Shown: piece after piece, positions 24,699 to 35,999 of the stretch
How positions within the stretch are numbered: position 1 is the stretch's first letter
Layout of the letters: every line of letters starts with the position of its first letter
NCBI GenBank assembly: GCA_019915015.1
Contig: JAHBBC010000008.1
Span: 1,488,001 to 1,552,000, forward strand
Reading direction: 5' to 3'
Origin: Auriscalpium vulgare
Taxonomy: Eukaryota > Basidiomycota > Agaricomycetes > Russulales > Auriscalpiaceae
DNA: 64,000 nt
Made by a program: the position numbers and the translations under genes
Notes under the pieces: generated by a model
The model's database searches: none
Told to the model about the DNA's origin: nothing
Seen by the model: the letters and a program-made list of their open reading frames with translations, nothing else

Positions 24699-25042
24699 CT
24701 TAGCTGCCATGGTACCATAATTTATGTGCATACTGTAGATATTATGTTCTATGGTCCTCTGGACAAGTGCTACCCAATACTGTCAATACTGGCTTGGTTT
24801 GTGCCAGAGGGATGTGTTTTGTAGTACAGGTGACATGGATGTCACATGTGACCAGCACAGTGACAATTCACTCGGGAAATCAGTACCAAATCGCAACACA
24901 TATTGCTGGTCAGTGGGCAACCCAATCGACTTCATTTTTGGTGTGTGTGGTGCCCCCACTGAGGTGTACCTGCATGCCAAGTTTCACGCTGAAACTCCAA
25001 CATTTTCATTTTGGGGTGGGGTTAGACATCTGTAAGGCATTA
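24699..25042. other. AT-rich subterminal region of the composite element
   Basis: Non-coding. Contains palindromes such as TCACATGTGA near 24844 and a hairpin GTTTCACGCTGAAAC near 24981, which may be transposase-binding or structural sites. Confidence 0.45.
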
Positions 25043-25067
25043 ATTAGTATAGAGTAGGTTTCCAGAT
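25043..25067 (-). repeat. Right terminal inverted repeat, 25 bp
   Basis: Exact reverse complement of 9283-9307. Followed by CAGTG. Confidence 0.9.
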
Positions 25068-25748
25068 CAGTGACTGCCAGTCCAACGCAACTCGTCTCGC
25101 ATTTGGCTACCGCCGACCCCCAATAAGTATCCAATGATTACATTGCGTATGCAGGCGCAGCTGCGTCCCCCGGGGCGCGCAACTCAGGGACAGTCGTGGT
25201 TGGGCTTCGAAGCGCTCGATCGGCAGGCATCTCATGCACTGTGTAGAGCGAGAGGAGTGTCTCTGCTCCTGCCCAGTTTCCTCCGCCGGCGCGCATCGGT
25301 ACCGGATATCATCTTGATCTCGGACCGCGCGGGACGCTTTTCTCGTTCGGACGTCTCGCAACAGCTGCTTTCCTCTGGGATCACCGTCCCGATCCCTCGA
25401 CGTGCACTTTGCCTGGGTTGGAATCCGTTGGATGAGGTGAGCCAGGCGCCAGTGCTTCCTCCGTATCCCGTATCCACGCGACCAAACATGTGCAACGCCA
25501 AGCCCATGGACAAGTGGCGGCGCTGCAACTTGCAGAACACCGACAATTTGGCGCCTGCATGGTGCCCCTTTTACACGTCAATAAGGTATGAAACGTGGGC
25601 GAAAACATAGTGGGCTGGTGCGGCGCGTAACTTGCGTCCAAAGGAAGTCGCTTTCAGATGTGAAACACCTGCAAAACATAGTGGGCCGGGGCGGCCCGCA
25701 ATCTTCGTCCTTTAGGTGTGTATTTTAGCTCTACCCAGTTTGCATCCT
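25068..25748. other. Flank of composite element and upstream region of the first zinc-finger gene
   Basis: No gene recognised; in particular no KDZ N-terminus was found on the minus strand. An approximate duplication around AAAACATAGTGGGC occurs at about 25.60 and 25.67 kb. Confidence 0.5.
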
Positions 25749-25756
25749 TATATAAA
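25749..25756 (+). promoter_or_regulatory. TATA box of first zinc-finger gene
   Basis: TATATAAA, 51 bp upstream of the ATG at 25807. Its paralogues have TATA boxes in the same relative place. Confidence 0.7.
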
Positions 25757-25806
25757 CGTCGACCCACCCACCGCGCCCCCTCGCCAGCTTTGTGCCCAAC
25801 CTCCCA

Positions 25807-26279
25807 ATGGATCCCTTCTCCCAGCATCTGATCTTTGCCGAGCCTTACATCGAGCTCTCTGCATTCAATATCGACTTTGACACAAATTTCGTCGTGCCGG
25901 CTGTGTCAGCTATACCATCGCCGACGCTGTCATCGCCGGCGCTGTCCCCGCACCCTTCCTCCACGTCCCATATCTCCTCCGTCGACGGACAAGAGCAACA
26001 GCAGCCCGTCGACCCCTGGTTGCCAGAGTGGTCCCCGTGGGCCAATCAAGAGCTGATGCAATTGCTGCTCAACGCCGACGCCGGGCCGGCGACGTCATAC
26101 GTGTCTTGTTGCACTCGCCGTATATGCCATCGCCAACTAACATCCATGCAGGTCGTGGGACAACGACGAAGGTCTCGGCGCTGCGGCGGGTGACGCAGAG
26201 CTCCCTGCCGGGCACACCGCGGGACCACAGGTGGAGGACGCGACCGCGCTCCCTGCATCACGTGGTGCAACACCTCCGG
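25807..26279 (+). pseudogene. Zinc-finger gene copy 1, 5' part (split by Gypsy insertion)
   Basis: Exon 1 (25807-26093) encodes MDPFSQHLIFAEPYIELSAF, an acidic/aromatic N-terminus with the WSPWANQELMQLLLNADAG segment shared with the paralogues at 47994 and 62486. A 58-nt intron follows, then exon 2 from 26152 up to the insertion. Together with 39839-40293 the frame is continuous (870 nt, 289 aa), so the gene was intact before the Gypsy element landed. Probable transcription factor, now split and presumably inactive. Confidence 0.8.
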
Positions 26280-26937
26280 TGATAGGTTCAGGCCGCGGGC
26301 AAGCGTGTAGCGAGACGTCGCGAGACGGGGAAGCAGCATGCGAGGCGCAGGGTCGCGGGAGCGGGGGTGATGGGAACGTGGTCCGGCGACCCAGGAGCAG
26401 CCGGGACTGGCGACGGAACGGATCACCGGAACGGGCTAGATCGGGAGGGCTTAGCGACGTAGGTAGAGCCACTACTTAGGGAGCTGCGCGAGACGTAGCA
26501 ACCCAATCAACCTGTGGGCGGCGCAAGCCACCCACACCCTTTACCTCACAGAAACTGTAGCCTGAGGCGCTACCAGACTTAGGAAGGAAGGACCCCACCG
26601 ATGTGGGAACAGGTAGGCAGGCGGACAGGCAAGAGGGGGGTGCGACGGCCCATAGGCGGACGCTTCGCACACGGGTGCGAAGCACTCGGAGGAGGATCCC
26701 GTAGAGGGCATCCCCAGGCAGGTGAGTGTTTAGTTTGGTGTTTAGGCGGTAGGAGGTGGCCCCGCACGACCGCGGGGAGGGCACGAAGCGCAACAGCGAC
26801 ACGAACACCTTCCCCCCTCAGCAAGACTAGTCACCCGGACTGGATCGCGACGTATAGGAGGCAGTGTTGGTGGTTGTTGTCCTGTGAGGCACTCGCCGCA
26901 CGCCCCGCTAGGGTCCGTCCCGGGTGATAGCGTATCA
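26280..26937 (+). repeat. 5' LTR (658 bp)
   Basis: Starts TGATAGGTTCAGG and ends GCGTATCA, with terminal inverted TGATA/TATCA. Same length as 39177-39834 and matching over the ORF-spanning stretches I compared. Confidence 0.95.
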
Positions 26938-26940
26938 TTT

Positions 26941-26957
26941 TGGAGCCCACCGCGAGG
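26941..26957 (+). other. Primer-binding site
   Basis: TGGAGCCCACCGCGAGG, three bases after the 5' LTR. The leading TGG pairs with the CCA end of a primer tRNA; which tRNA is not determined. Confidence 0.6.
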
Positions 26958-27027
26958 GGTATGGTGATGACGATCGTGTTCGAGCTTTAAAATCAGCCTC
27001 GTAGACGGCACCCGGTCGCTGATCAAC

Positions 27028-30000
27028 ATGGCGCCGAAACCCAAGATAGCCCACCTCCCAACGCGAACACAGCCGCAGAGGACCACGAGGGCGGACGCTC
27101 GCAATACGTCGCGACAGGCGGCCATAGAGGCAGAAATCGAGGAACCACAAGACGAACAGGGGGAAGTCTCATCGCTATCAAGTCTGCCATCAGAAGAAGA
27201 GGATCCGCATGGACCGACCCTCAGTAGGGAGATCCGACGCGCCGGAGAGGACCCTAGGTCCCTGATCACAGGAGGGGATCGCGTCACGATCGAGGGACTA
27301 GAAGGTTTGCTTCTGAATTCTGATGGTGGCGATAGCGACCATCACACACGGCATGATCCGGAAGGGGAATGCTCGAGGAACGAACGGGTCAGTCCGGGAT
27401 GGGGACGGGCCGTTTCCTTACAAGATAGGACTTCGCGAAACGTCGCGGAAGCTAGCAACAATCCCCAAGAAGCTCCATCAAGCCGTTCGAACCCCAGCAA
27501 CCCAAAGTCGCCAACACAGTCAGGAATGAGTACACAGCAACAAGGAACAGGAACGGGTGGAGGAGGCGGCGGCGGAGGCGGAGGCGGTGGAGGAGGGGGA
27601 GGCGGCGGACAACAGGCAATACCGCCTCAGCCCAACGTCGCGCCAGTCGCAATGCCTACCCGCGGGGACCGCAACGCACCGTCTTTCAATCAGAAGGCCC
27701 GCGAGTTACCGCGTTACTTCGACGAGCTAAACCATCTCTTCGCCCGGGCTCAACTAGCGGATGATACGGCGAAGAAGGGCCATGCAGTGCGTTACCTAGA
27801 CGTCGCGACGGCTGAGGAGTGGGAAGCGAGGCCGGAGTTTAAGGATCCCACCAAGACCTACCAAGACTTTCAGGACGCCATTGTTAAACTGTACCCGGGA
27901 GCCGATGAGGACCGCAAGTATACCATCGCGGACATGGACGCGCTCGTAGGCAGTCGGTACCGTCTGGGCATTGCGTCCGGCGGCGAGCTCAGCGAATTCT
28001 ATCGGCAGTTCTTCGCGATCACCGACTTCCTGGTTAAGAAAAGCAGGATCTCGACCCGTGAGCGCGATATCGCGTTCCTTCGCGCTTTCCAGGACAGCCT
28101 CATGAACAGGGTGGCGACGAGACTGCAGATCAAATTGCCGGACCACGATAAAGAAACACCGTACCCCATGGCCGACGTGCTAGAGGCAGGAGAGTACGAA
28201 CTGAGGGGCACTCCCTCAATCGTACCAGCGGTCAGCGCAGGACCGGCAGTGGCGGTTGCAACGACGGAGCCTGTAATCAAAATAGAACAGTTTCAAGAAG
28301 CAATCAAAGCCGCGGTTGCCGAACAGTTCGCGCGGATGCTCGTCAACCAGGGGAACGGCGGAGGTCAGAGGGGTTATGGGGGTACCTCGGGAACTCAACA
28401 GCCGCGCGCCACGCAAGGAAATCAAGGCGGACAGGGAGGGCCGTCAGGATGCCTTTTCTGCGGCCAAACGGGGCACTTCGTCAGGGAATGTATGGTGGTC
28501 CAGGACTACATCGCGACGGGTCGCGTATCTAGGGACCACAACAACCGGGTCGTTCTGAAGGGTGGAGGACTTATCCCGCTAGGAGAAGGCCCGCTGAAGC
28601 AGCGTGTGGATGCGTACTACGCCGGGAATCAACACGGACAGTCAGAAGCCATGATGCTGACGACGATGGACTACGAGCCAGTGCCGGCCAAAGTGCAGAC
28701 GGTCGCCGGCCTAATCCAACTGACGCCGCAATTGACCGACGAAGACAGAATGACGGAGCTCCAGCAGGAGATGGCAGTGCTCCTGACGGCCCGAGCGGAA
28801 AGGCAAGCTCAGAAGGAACGCCGGCAGGCCGCACTGGACGCGGGCGAGTTTCCCCAGGCAATAGGGCTGCTGCCTGGCGAGCGCGAAAGATCGCGACGAG
28901 TTCCGGAGGTGGTCATTCCGAAAAGGAAGCCGTTTACGCAAGCCAAGAAGCAGGTTTCCTTCGAGCCGGAGGCCGTCGACCGACCAGGGGAGACTGGGGA
29001 TAGCGCAGACAAACAAAGGCAGGCCGACGAAGACACCACAGCGGGTGAGGAGCCGTTAACACCTCCGATCCACCCTTTCGCGAAGGTGCCCGACGCGACG
29101 TACATAGGGCCGGCAAGTTACCAACGAAGCGCGGGGCAGCGCAAGGCGGACCCAGCATACAATAAGGTCGCCCCGGTCCGCGACCCCGTAATAGCAAGTA
29201 AGGTTTATGAGAGGGCCATGAATGCGGAGGTCACCTTGACACAGAGGGAGCTCATGTCCATTGCCCCGGAAGTACGCGCTCAAGTTCGCAACGTGGTGAC
29301 CCCTAAGCGGGTCCCAAACGAGGCAAGAGTACCAGTAGTCCAGGCGATGGTGGAAAGCGAACCAGAGCTCTTTCCGTTCGACTTTGACCAGGACGAAGGG
29401 GAAGGAGAGGACGAGAAGGTGGTGAGGGGATTCGCGGACCATATGCCCGAAACCTTTCTGCAAGCCCTGGGACACCAGCCAGCGGAGTTGCCCGAGGGGA
29501 CGCGTGTAGGAGAAGTCATTGTGGAGGTTCTGATGGGAGATCTAGGAGAAGCAGGAGAAGGGGAACCAGACCCTGAGCCGTTGGAAGTCGCCAAGGAATC
29601 GCTGGCCCTCCGTTCGATCTTGCCACTAGTCGACAACCAAGCGCACATCGAGGCAGTCGTGGATCCCGGGTCGCAGATTATTTCCATGTCCGAGGACGTA
29701 TGCCATTACCTCGGGCTGCATTACGATCCGAACGTTCGCCTGGATATGATATCGGCCAACAAAAGTCGCGATAGGTCGCTAGGCCTGGCTAGAAACGTCC
29801 CGATGAAGATTGGGGGTATAACGCTATACGTACAGGTGCATATCATCCGCAACCCGGCGTACGACATGCTCCTGGGGAGGCCCTTTGACGTTCTCACGGG
29901 AAGTACCGTGCAAAACTTTGCAGACGAGAGGCAGACAATCACGATCACGGACCCAAACACGGGAGTCATGGCGTCAATCCCCACTATTCCACGCGGCCGC

Positions 30001-30051
30001 AAGCGCATCTCGCGAACCCAGAAGCAGGGGGTGGAGGGTTTTCGCGACTAG
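27028..30051 (+). CDS. Gag-protease polyprotein
   Basis: 1007-aa ORF from the first ATG after the primer-binding site. Gag has an N-terminal acidic region, a run of about 17 glycines near residue 180, a capsid-like helical region (KARELPRYFDELNHLF onward) and one CCHC zinc knuckle, CLFCGQTGHFVREC, near residue 475. A retropepsin-like protease follows, with active-site motif AVVDPGSQI near residue 880 (DPG in place of the usual D-S/T-G) and the flap-side LLGRPFDVL motif. Stop at 30049-30051, just after a slippery heptamer, so the downstream part is probably made by frameshifting. Confidence 0.92.
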   Translation: MAPKPKIAHLPTRTQPQRTTRADARNTSRQAAIEAEIEEPQDEQGEVSSLSSLPSEEEDPHGPTLSREIRRAGEDPRSLITGGDRVTIEGLEGLLLNSDGGDSDHHTRHDPEGECSRNERVSPGWGRAVSLQDRTSRNVAEASNNPQEAPSSRSNPSNPKSPTQSGMSTQQQGTGTGGGGGGGGGGGGGGGGGGQQAIPPQPNVAPVAMPTRGDRNAPSFNQKARELPRYFDELNHLFARAQLADDTAKKGHAVRYLDVATAEEWEARPEFKDPTKTYQDFQDAIVKLYPGADEDRKYTIADMDALVGSRYRLGIASGGELSEFYRQFFAITDFLVKKSRISTRERDIAFLRAFQDSLMNRVATRLQIKLPDHDKETPYPMADVLEAGEYELRGTPSIVPAVSAGPAVAVATTEPVIKIEQFQEAIKAAVAEQFARMLVNQGNGGGQRGYGGTSGTQQPRATQGNQGGQGGPSGCLFCGQTGHFVRECMVVQDYIATGRVSRDHNNRVVLKGGGLIPLGEGPLKQRVDAYYAGNQHGQSEAMMLTTMDYEPVPAKVQTVAGLIQLTPQLTDEDRMTELQQEMAVLLTARAERQAQKERRQAALDAGEFPQAIGLLPGERERSRRVPEVVIPKRKPFTQAKKQVSFEPEAVDRPGETGDSADKQRQADEDTTAGEEPLTPPIHPFAKVPDATYIGPASYQRSAGQRKADPAYNKVAPVRDPVIASKVYERAMNAEVTLTQRELMSIAPEVRAQVRNVVTPKRVPNEARVPVVQAMVESEPELFPFDFDQDEGEGEDEKVVRGFADHMPETFLQALGHQPAELPEGTRVGEVIVEVLMGDLGEAGEGEPDPEPLEVAKESLALRSILPLVDNQAHIEAVVDPGSQIISMSEDVCHYLGLHYDPNVRLDMISANKSRDRSLGLARNVPMKIGGITLYVQVHIIRNPAYDMLLGRPFDVLTGSTVQNFADERQTITITDPNTGVMASIPTIPRGRKRISRTQKQGVEGFRD
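30036..30042 (+). promoter_or_regulatory. Minus-1 ribosomal frameshift heptamer GGGTTTT
   Basis: In the gag-pro frame the bases read G GGT TTT, a canonical X XXY YYZ slip site, three codons before the stop. A minus-1 slip enters the open frame that continues SRLEDLLEDQEEVG. A downstream structure was not modelled. Confidence 0.6.
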
Positions 30052-33000
30052 AGGATTTGTTGGAGGACCAGGAGGAGGTAGGGCTGGTCGTGGGGTTCGA
30101 GCCCGATAAGCCTGATACTCTTAGAATGGAATCCCTGGTGTACCTCGAATCCTCGCCTACAATCGAAGATGTGCAGTCAGCTTATTTGTCAGTGTGCGAC
30201 CTACCGGAGGAATACGCGGGAGTGTTCGCGAAGCGAGCGGAAGAAGGAGAGGAAGAGGAGGAACGAGCAAGAGCAGGGACGTTTATTTGGACGGCGGCAG
30301 ACTGGGGAGACGGCGAGAGTGGGAGAGAAAGAGAGGAGGAAACGGACAGAGGTGAGCTACAGCCGACCGCGATGCAGCGCGAAGTCTTTGCGGCCACGAA
30401 GAAGCGTTACAAGCCAGCACACCTCAAGGTAAAGCCCATTCGTACGGACCTGCCGGAGCACTTCCGGATCCTCAGAGAGATCAGAGGGGACCCCCTGGCG
30501 GATATGCCGCCGCTCCCAGAGAAGCCACCGGACTTCGTACCCACGGGAAGGTACACCGCGGAACGTCGCGAACAATTTGACCGAGTCCACGACGGAGATT
30601 TCCTATGGCCGGAAGAAAGGAAGCTCATGCATGCGTTTATGTGCGCACAAAACGAGGCATTTGCCTGGGACGACTCGGAGCGGGGGCGCTTTCGAGAAGA
30701 CTTCTTCCCCCCGTCACAATACCAGTAGTTCCGCATCGGCCGTGGGTTCAGCGAAATATTCCGATTCCGCCAGGGATATACGACAAGGTCATGGCGCTCA
30801 TCAAGACCAAGATCGCCGCGGGAGTCTACGAGGACTCAAACTCGTCGTACCGCTCTAGGTGGTTCTGTGTGGTTAAGAAGGACGGGACCAGCCTCCGTAT
30901 AGTCCATAGTCTGGAACCCCTGAATGCGGTGACCATCGCGCACTCAGGAGTACCCCCCTTCCCAGATCATTTGGCGGAGCAGTTTGCGGGGCGGCCGTGC
31001 GGGGGAATTCTGGACCTCTACGTGGGCTATGACGAAAGGAGACTAGATGAAGCCTCAAGGGACCTCACGACTTTCCAGACGCCGTACGGCGCAAAACGGC
31101 TGGTGACCCTGCCTATGGGGTGGACGAATTCCGTCCCGATCTTCCACGACGACGTGACCTTTATTCTCCAACCGGAAATCCCGCATATTACGGTGCCTTT
31201 TATAGACGACGTCCCCCTGAAGGGGCCGGACTCGGACTACAGGACGGAAGGCGGAGGATACGAAACGATCCCCGGCAACAACGGCATAAGGCGGTTCGTA
31301 TGGGAACACTTTAACAACGTTAACAGGGTAGTCCAACGAATGCGCTACTGTCATGGCACGTTCTCAGGATGGAAATCACAGCTGTGCGTACCAGAATTCT
31401 ACGTGGTAGGGCACCGCTGCACACCGCAAGGAAGGATGGCAGACGAAGAAAAGGTCGCGAAGATTCGCAATTGGGGGCCGTGCACGGACCTCTCAGACGT
31501 ACGGGCCTTCTTGGGGACAGTCGGAGTCCTGCGCATCTTTATCCGTAACTTTGCGCACCGAGCCCATGCCTTGACACACCTGACGAGGAAGGACGTCCCG
31601 TTCGAATGGGGACCCGAACAGTCGCGAGCTATGGAGGACCTCAAGGAGGCAGTCCTCGCATCACCAGCGCTCCTACCGATTGATTACACGTCGGAGGCCC
31701 CCGTGATCCTAGCGGTAGACACCTCGTACATCGCGGTGGGTTTCCTATTGAGTCAGGCGGACCCCAACGTTCCCCAAGACAGGAAGAGACGCCGATATTC
31801 TCGATTTGGTAGCATCGCGCTAAACGATCGCGAAGCGCGGTTCTCGCAGCCCAAGCTGGAGCTCTATGGTCTTTTTCGAGCCCTGCGGGCCCTTAAAGTC
31901 TACCTGATAGGGGTGAGGAACCTGACCATTGAGGTCGACGCCAGGTATATCAAAGGCATGCTGGAAAATCCTGACCTCGAGCCATCGGCCAGTATGAACA
32001 GGTGGATTATAGGCATCCTGATGTTCCATTTTGAGCTAGTGCACGTGCCGGGACTCTTCCACGGGCCCGACGGCCTATCCAGGAGGCGTAGGCAACCAGG
32101 AGACGCTCTGGAACAGGAAGACGACTTCGACGACTGGGTTGATGCGGTGTATGGTTTCGCACATATCGTAAACATGGTAGTCCCGAAGACAGCGCAAGAG
32201 AGAGCCTCGCGACGGCAAGATGGATGGACGGGGCCAGGAAGCATACCAGACGAACATGGGGCTGGTTCAAGCCAGGACGCGATACGTCGCGAGGAGGCCC
32301 GGCGCTCCCACGATGAACCGGCCGACGTCTGGGCAACTACGGTCCAAATGCAACCCGCACCAGTACAGGACGCGACGTATCGCGATGTTCCCAGATCAGA
32401 CAAGGCTCATGAAGCTGACAAGCGGCTGGAACTAGTCAGGGACTGGTTAGGGACCCTGGCGCGGCCGGCGGACTTGACCGACGAACAGTTCGCTCGTTTC
32501 GCTCGATACGCGCTCCAGTTCTTCAAGGATGGGGACCGCCTTTTCAAAAGGCACCACCAAGGCAGGCACCAACTCGTGCTGGGAGGAGACCGACGTATCG
32601 CGGTCCTCAAAGCAGCTCATGACGATGTCGGACACAAAGGCGTCTACGCGACGCGGATGATGCTGTTGGAGCGTTTCTGGTGGCCATACGTGGACGCAGA
32701 CGTGGCCTGGTGGGTGAGAACGTGCCATATTTGCGAAACCCGACTAGTTCGCCACAGCCTGATACCGCCAACGGTGGCAACGCCGGCGAACCTTTTCGCA
32801 AAGATGTATGCAGACACCATGCATATGCCAGCAAGCGGCGGATTCAAATACATCGTGCAAGGACGCTGCTCCGTAACCCACTATCCAGAGTGGAGAATGC
32901 TAAGGGCGGAGACGGCGGACGCCATCGCGAAATGGATTTTCGAAGACGTCTTGTGCCGGTGGGGCGCCCTGCGAGAAGTGGTCACGGACAACGGCGCACC

Positions 33001-33826
33001 GTTCGTGTCGGCCTTGGAATCCCTGTCGCATAAGTATGGAGTCCGGCACATTCGAATATCGGGATATAATTCGCGAGCCAACGGAATAGTCGAGCGGTCT
33101 CACTTCGACGTACGTCAAGCGCTCTACAAGGCAGCCGATGGAAATGCTGCAAAATGGTCATCGGTTGCGTACTCGGTATTCTGGTCGGACAGGATAACGA
33201 TCAGGCGGAGGATGGGCTGCTCGCCATACTTCGCGGTAACAGGAACGCAGCCGCTAATGCCGCTGGATATCATCGAGGCTTCATACTTGATGCCTCCGCC
33301 CGAGTCTCTACTGTCTTCCACAGACCTCATAGCGCGCAGGGCAATGGCCCTACAAAAGAGAAAAGCCCAGTTAAGGACCATCCACGACAAAGTCTTTGAA
33401 GCGCGACGTATCGCGGCGGTAAAATTTGAACGTGACCACGAAGCGACGATTCGCGACTACAATTTCAAGAGAGGCGACTTGGTACTCCTACGGTTCACGC
33501 GGTACGAGAAGTCATTAGATCGAAAAATGCTTCCGCGCTACGATGGACCGTTCGTGGTAATTGGCCGACGGAAAGGAGGACCTTACGTGCTTGCGGACCT
33601 CCACGGTGCGCTCTTCGACCGACCGGTCGCGGAGTTTCGCGTCCTGCCTTACTTCGCGCGAACGAACATTGCGCTGCCAGAGTTGCCCGAATTTCTGGAC
33701 GTCCCACAGTCCAGGGTGGACGAGCTACTTCATGAAGATAGGCAGGATCACGATGCCATTCATGAAGAGGAAGCAGACGACCCCACCAGGGAAGACGATG
33801 ACAAGGACGACGAGATCACCGTCTAA
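30042..33826 (+). CDS. Pol polyprotein: reverse transcriptase, RNase H, integrase
   Basis: Two overlapping frames. 30042 to about 30712 encodes a linker and RT N-terminal region up to the DFFPP block. The main frame runs to 33826. RT: LDLYVGYDE and VPFIDDVPLKGP (the FIDD form of YxDD, Asp at 31205 and 31208). RNase H: ILAVDTSYIAVGFLL and QPKLELYG. Integrase: an HHCC zinc domain (H...H, then CHIC) and acids in MYADTMHMP, VTDNGAPF and NGIVERSHFD. No classical chromodomain is evident; the C-terminus is acidic. Joining the two frames needs a second minus-1 shift in the C6 run at 30707-30712, either programmed or a one-base deletion. Otherwise undamaged. Confidence 0.9.
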
Positions 33827-34298
33827 AAAGTACCGCCCAGCACTACGGCGACTGAGGACAGTCGATATTTCAGTTGGGGGGAGGATTAGACGGTGGTATT
33901 TAGGACTGAACAGCTGGAAGTACGGATGGAGACGAGTCAGGACGATAAGTCGAGGTCGCGAGCGCTAGCGAAGCTCGGACTGGGCAGGCACCGACTAAGG
34001 CTTCAAGGGTCTGGAACAAGGCTGAGGTCGCGCCGGAAACGCGATAGGACACGCTCACACTGTGACACAAGCAATGGACTCTATTCACAACATAGCAGGA
34101 TAGCGAATTCTATGTACACAGCAAAGAGGTAGCGACGGATAGCGAACAACTATGAACAGACCGATAACGAGCGGACAACACGACAGCGAGACGCCGAAAC
34201 CCCCACCTAGGACACGAGGAACGCCCCCCGCATCGAAGCACCAAGGCCCTCTGCTGTTGAAGCAGGGGCGACTCCTTTTGAAGAAGGCTCGCAAGCGG
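33827..34298. other. Post-pol non-coding segment with polypurine-like copy
   Basis: Contains at 33868-33883 the 16-mer TTTCAGTTGGGGGGAG, identical to the sequence at 39158-39173 that forms the polypurine tract before the 3' LTR. No gene seen. Confidence 0.7.
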
Positions 34299-35999
34299 CT
34301 AAGCGGCGGGCGCGGGGTCAGCGGGACCATCAGCCGCGGCGGAGGGCGGCGTGCCGACATCCTCGAAGGAGGGAGCGGCGGCGGTAGGCATGGTAGGGCC
34401 GGGGGCAGGGTCCGACGCGGGAGGAGCGGCAGCGGCGAGCGGCGAGAAGGGCGCGGCGGGAGCAACCGGAGGCACGGGGGAAGGAAGGCGAGAGGCGCGA
34501 CCGACGAGAGGCACGACGGCGGCGCTAAGCAGCGGGAGGGAAGAGGCGATGAGAGCCGACGAGGGTGGCGCGAGGAGGAGGCGCGAGGCAGGCCTGGCCG
34601 GCGCGGGAGAAGCGGCGCGCAACGCGGGGGGAGCAGGGAGAGGGATGCGGCGCGGCGGATCGAAGGGGCCAACCTGCGGCGAGATGAGGCCCCCAGCAGG
34701 CGCAGGGAACGCGGGGTCGCCGAGCTGCTGCAGGGTCTGCCAGACCCAGTTCCGCTCAGCGACGATGCCGCGGGCCCGGGCGTCGAGCGTCGCGTAGTTG
34801 ACGCTGATGGTGTTGAGCTCCTCCGTGAGCGCGTTGTAGGTCCGGAAAAGCTGCGGCGGGGAGTCGTAGCGGAGGATGGGGACGGCGCCGGCAGGGTCGG
34901 GGTGGTCGGCCCAGTCGAAGGCGGAGGACCGGGGACGGACATGGATGCCGGCAGGGTCGACATCCTGCGAGACTCCGTCGCTGCCCACCACGTAGAAGTG
35001 CGTCCCGCGGACACCGTCGTCGCACTTGTGGTGGCCCACGAAGCAGCGATGGCACTGGCGGCCGCTGACGTCCGTGAAGAAGCACGTGGGGTGGGAGTCC
35101 ATCGTGGCGCAGCGGTAGCAGGGGGCGGAAGCCTGAGGGTCGGAGCGTGAGCGGCGCAACACGACGGACAAGAAAAGGGCGACGTACCTGAAGGCGGCGG
35201 CCCGGGAAGGTGTCAGCGACGGGGATCTTGGCGCCCTTGACGGAGGTGGAAGGGTCGGCGGCGGGCGCGGGGGAGCCGGCCTCGGAAGAGGGGACAGTGG
35301 CGGCGGGCGGAGGCACGAGGGAGCCGGAGGGGACGTTGGCAGGGCGCTTGGAACTGCGGACGGCTTTGCCCTTGCCCTTCGACTTGGCGGCGGCGGGGAC
35401 TGATCGGGGGGCGGGGAGTTTGGTGGCGCCGCGGGTGCGCTGCGCGACGGGCCCCTGCGGGTCCCCCGCCTCATCTAGCTCGTCGACCTCGGCCTCGGCG
35501 TCAGCCTCGGAGGGGGCGGACTCGCGGTTGCGCTTGGTGGGCGGCGGGGAAGCGCGGGCGGCGGCGCGGTGAGGCGTGGAGGAGACCGGGGGGCGGACAG
35601 AAGGCGCGGGGAGGGCACTGTCGGCGCGGGCTCGCTTGCCAGCCTGACGGGAGAGGGGAGCGGCGACGGGAGTGGAGTAGGGGATGGCGGGTGAGGACGG
35701 CGTGGGGGAGGGGCCGGAGGACGGCCAGGCGTCGACAACGGCGGACACGGCCCCGATCCTGTCCAGCACCTCGGACGGCGGGGGGTCCTCCCCCAACACC
35801 TCAGCATAGGCGGACTGGACACAAGGGAGGGTCAGCAGGGCGTCGGGAGCGAGAGGCCGTGGGCACTCACCGTGGCCGACTCCCAGTCCGCGGCGAACTC
35901 GCCGTAGTGGGCGGAGTCGACTGTGGGGAGGGAGGCGACGAGCGCTTCTACGGCGGACAGCCGTTTCCTGAGGTTGATAGGGCGGGAGAACGCAGACAT
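34299..35999 (-). CDS. Antisense gene A of the Gypsy element: Cys-cluster protein (529 aa)
   Basis: Exons 35999-35871, 35814-35188 and 35132-34299, all joined in phase 0 (checked, 1590 nt, 529 aa). The N-terminus MSAFSRPINLRKRLSAVEA is helical. Then comes a long Pro/Ser/Ala-rich part with basic patches (KSKGKGKAVRSSKR, probable nuclear signal). Exon 3 begins with CYRCATMDSHPTC, then CHRCFVGHHKC, a C-x2-C-x8-C-x9-C-x2-C-x6-C array similar to a fungal binuclear Zn cluster. A coiled region with LFRTYNALTEELNTISVNYA follows, and an Ala/Pro tail. Lies opposite to gag-pol. Role unknown; a DNA-binding or regulatory protein is possible. Confidence 0.7.

Larger units (their letters stand above)
9283..25067. 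mobile_element. Composite Plavaka-type DNA transposon carrying TET/JBP and other cargo
   Basis: Positions 9283-9307 and 25043-25067 are perfect 25-bp inverted repeats. Between them lie a full Plavaka transposase gene, a divergent DUF6532-type gene, four related small genes, a Gly/Trp-rich gene and a TET/JBP gene. The exact outer ends are ambiguous by a few bases: the repeats end in AT (its own reverse complement), which could instead be a 2-bp target duplication. The right end continues as CAGTG, whose complement CACTG resembles termini of the CMC/CACTA superfamily, and the left end has a weaker match. No long target duplication is visible. Length is 15,785 bp. Nothing else in the window claims these repeats. 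Confidence 0.8.

Noticed and set aside
25068..25610. Possible continuation of the truncated KDZ N-terminus on the minus strand
   Set aside because: A short LAVTD match next to the junction is out of frame with VDFC, and no Cys-rich N-terminal block follows.
26476..26927. ORFs inside the LTRs
   Set aside because: Repeated identically in both LTRs and without domains; LTR sequence, not genes.
34152..35150. 332-aa plus-strand ORF after pol
   Set aside because: Arg/Gly-rich shadow of antisense gene A, whose three exons join in phase and carry a Cys cluster.
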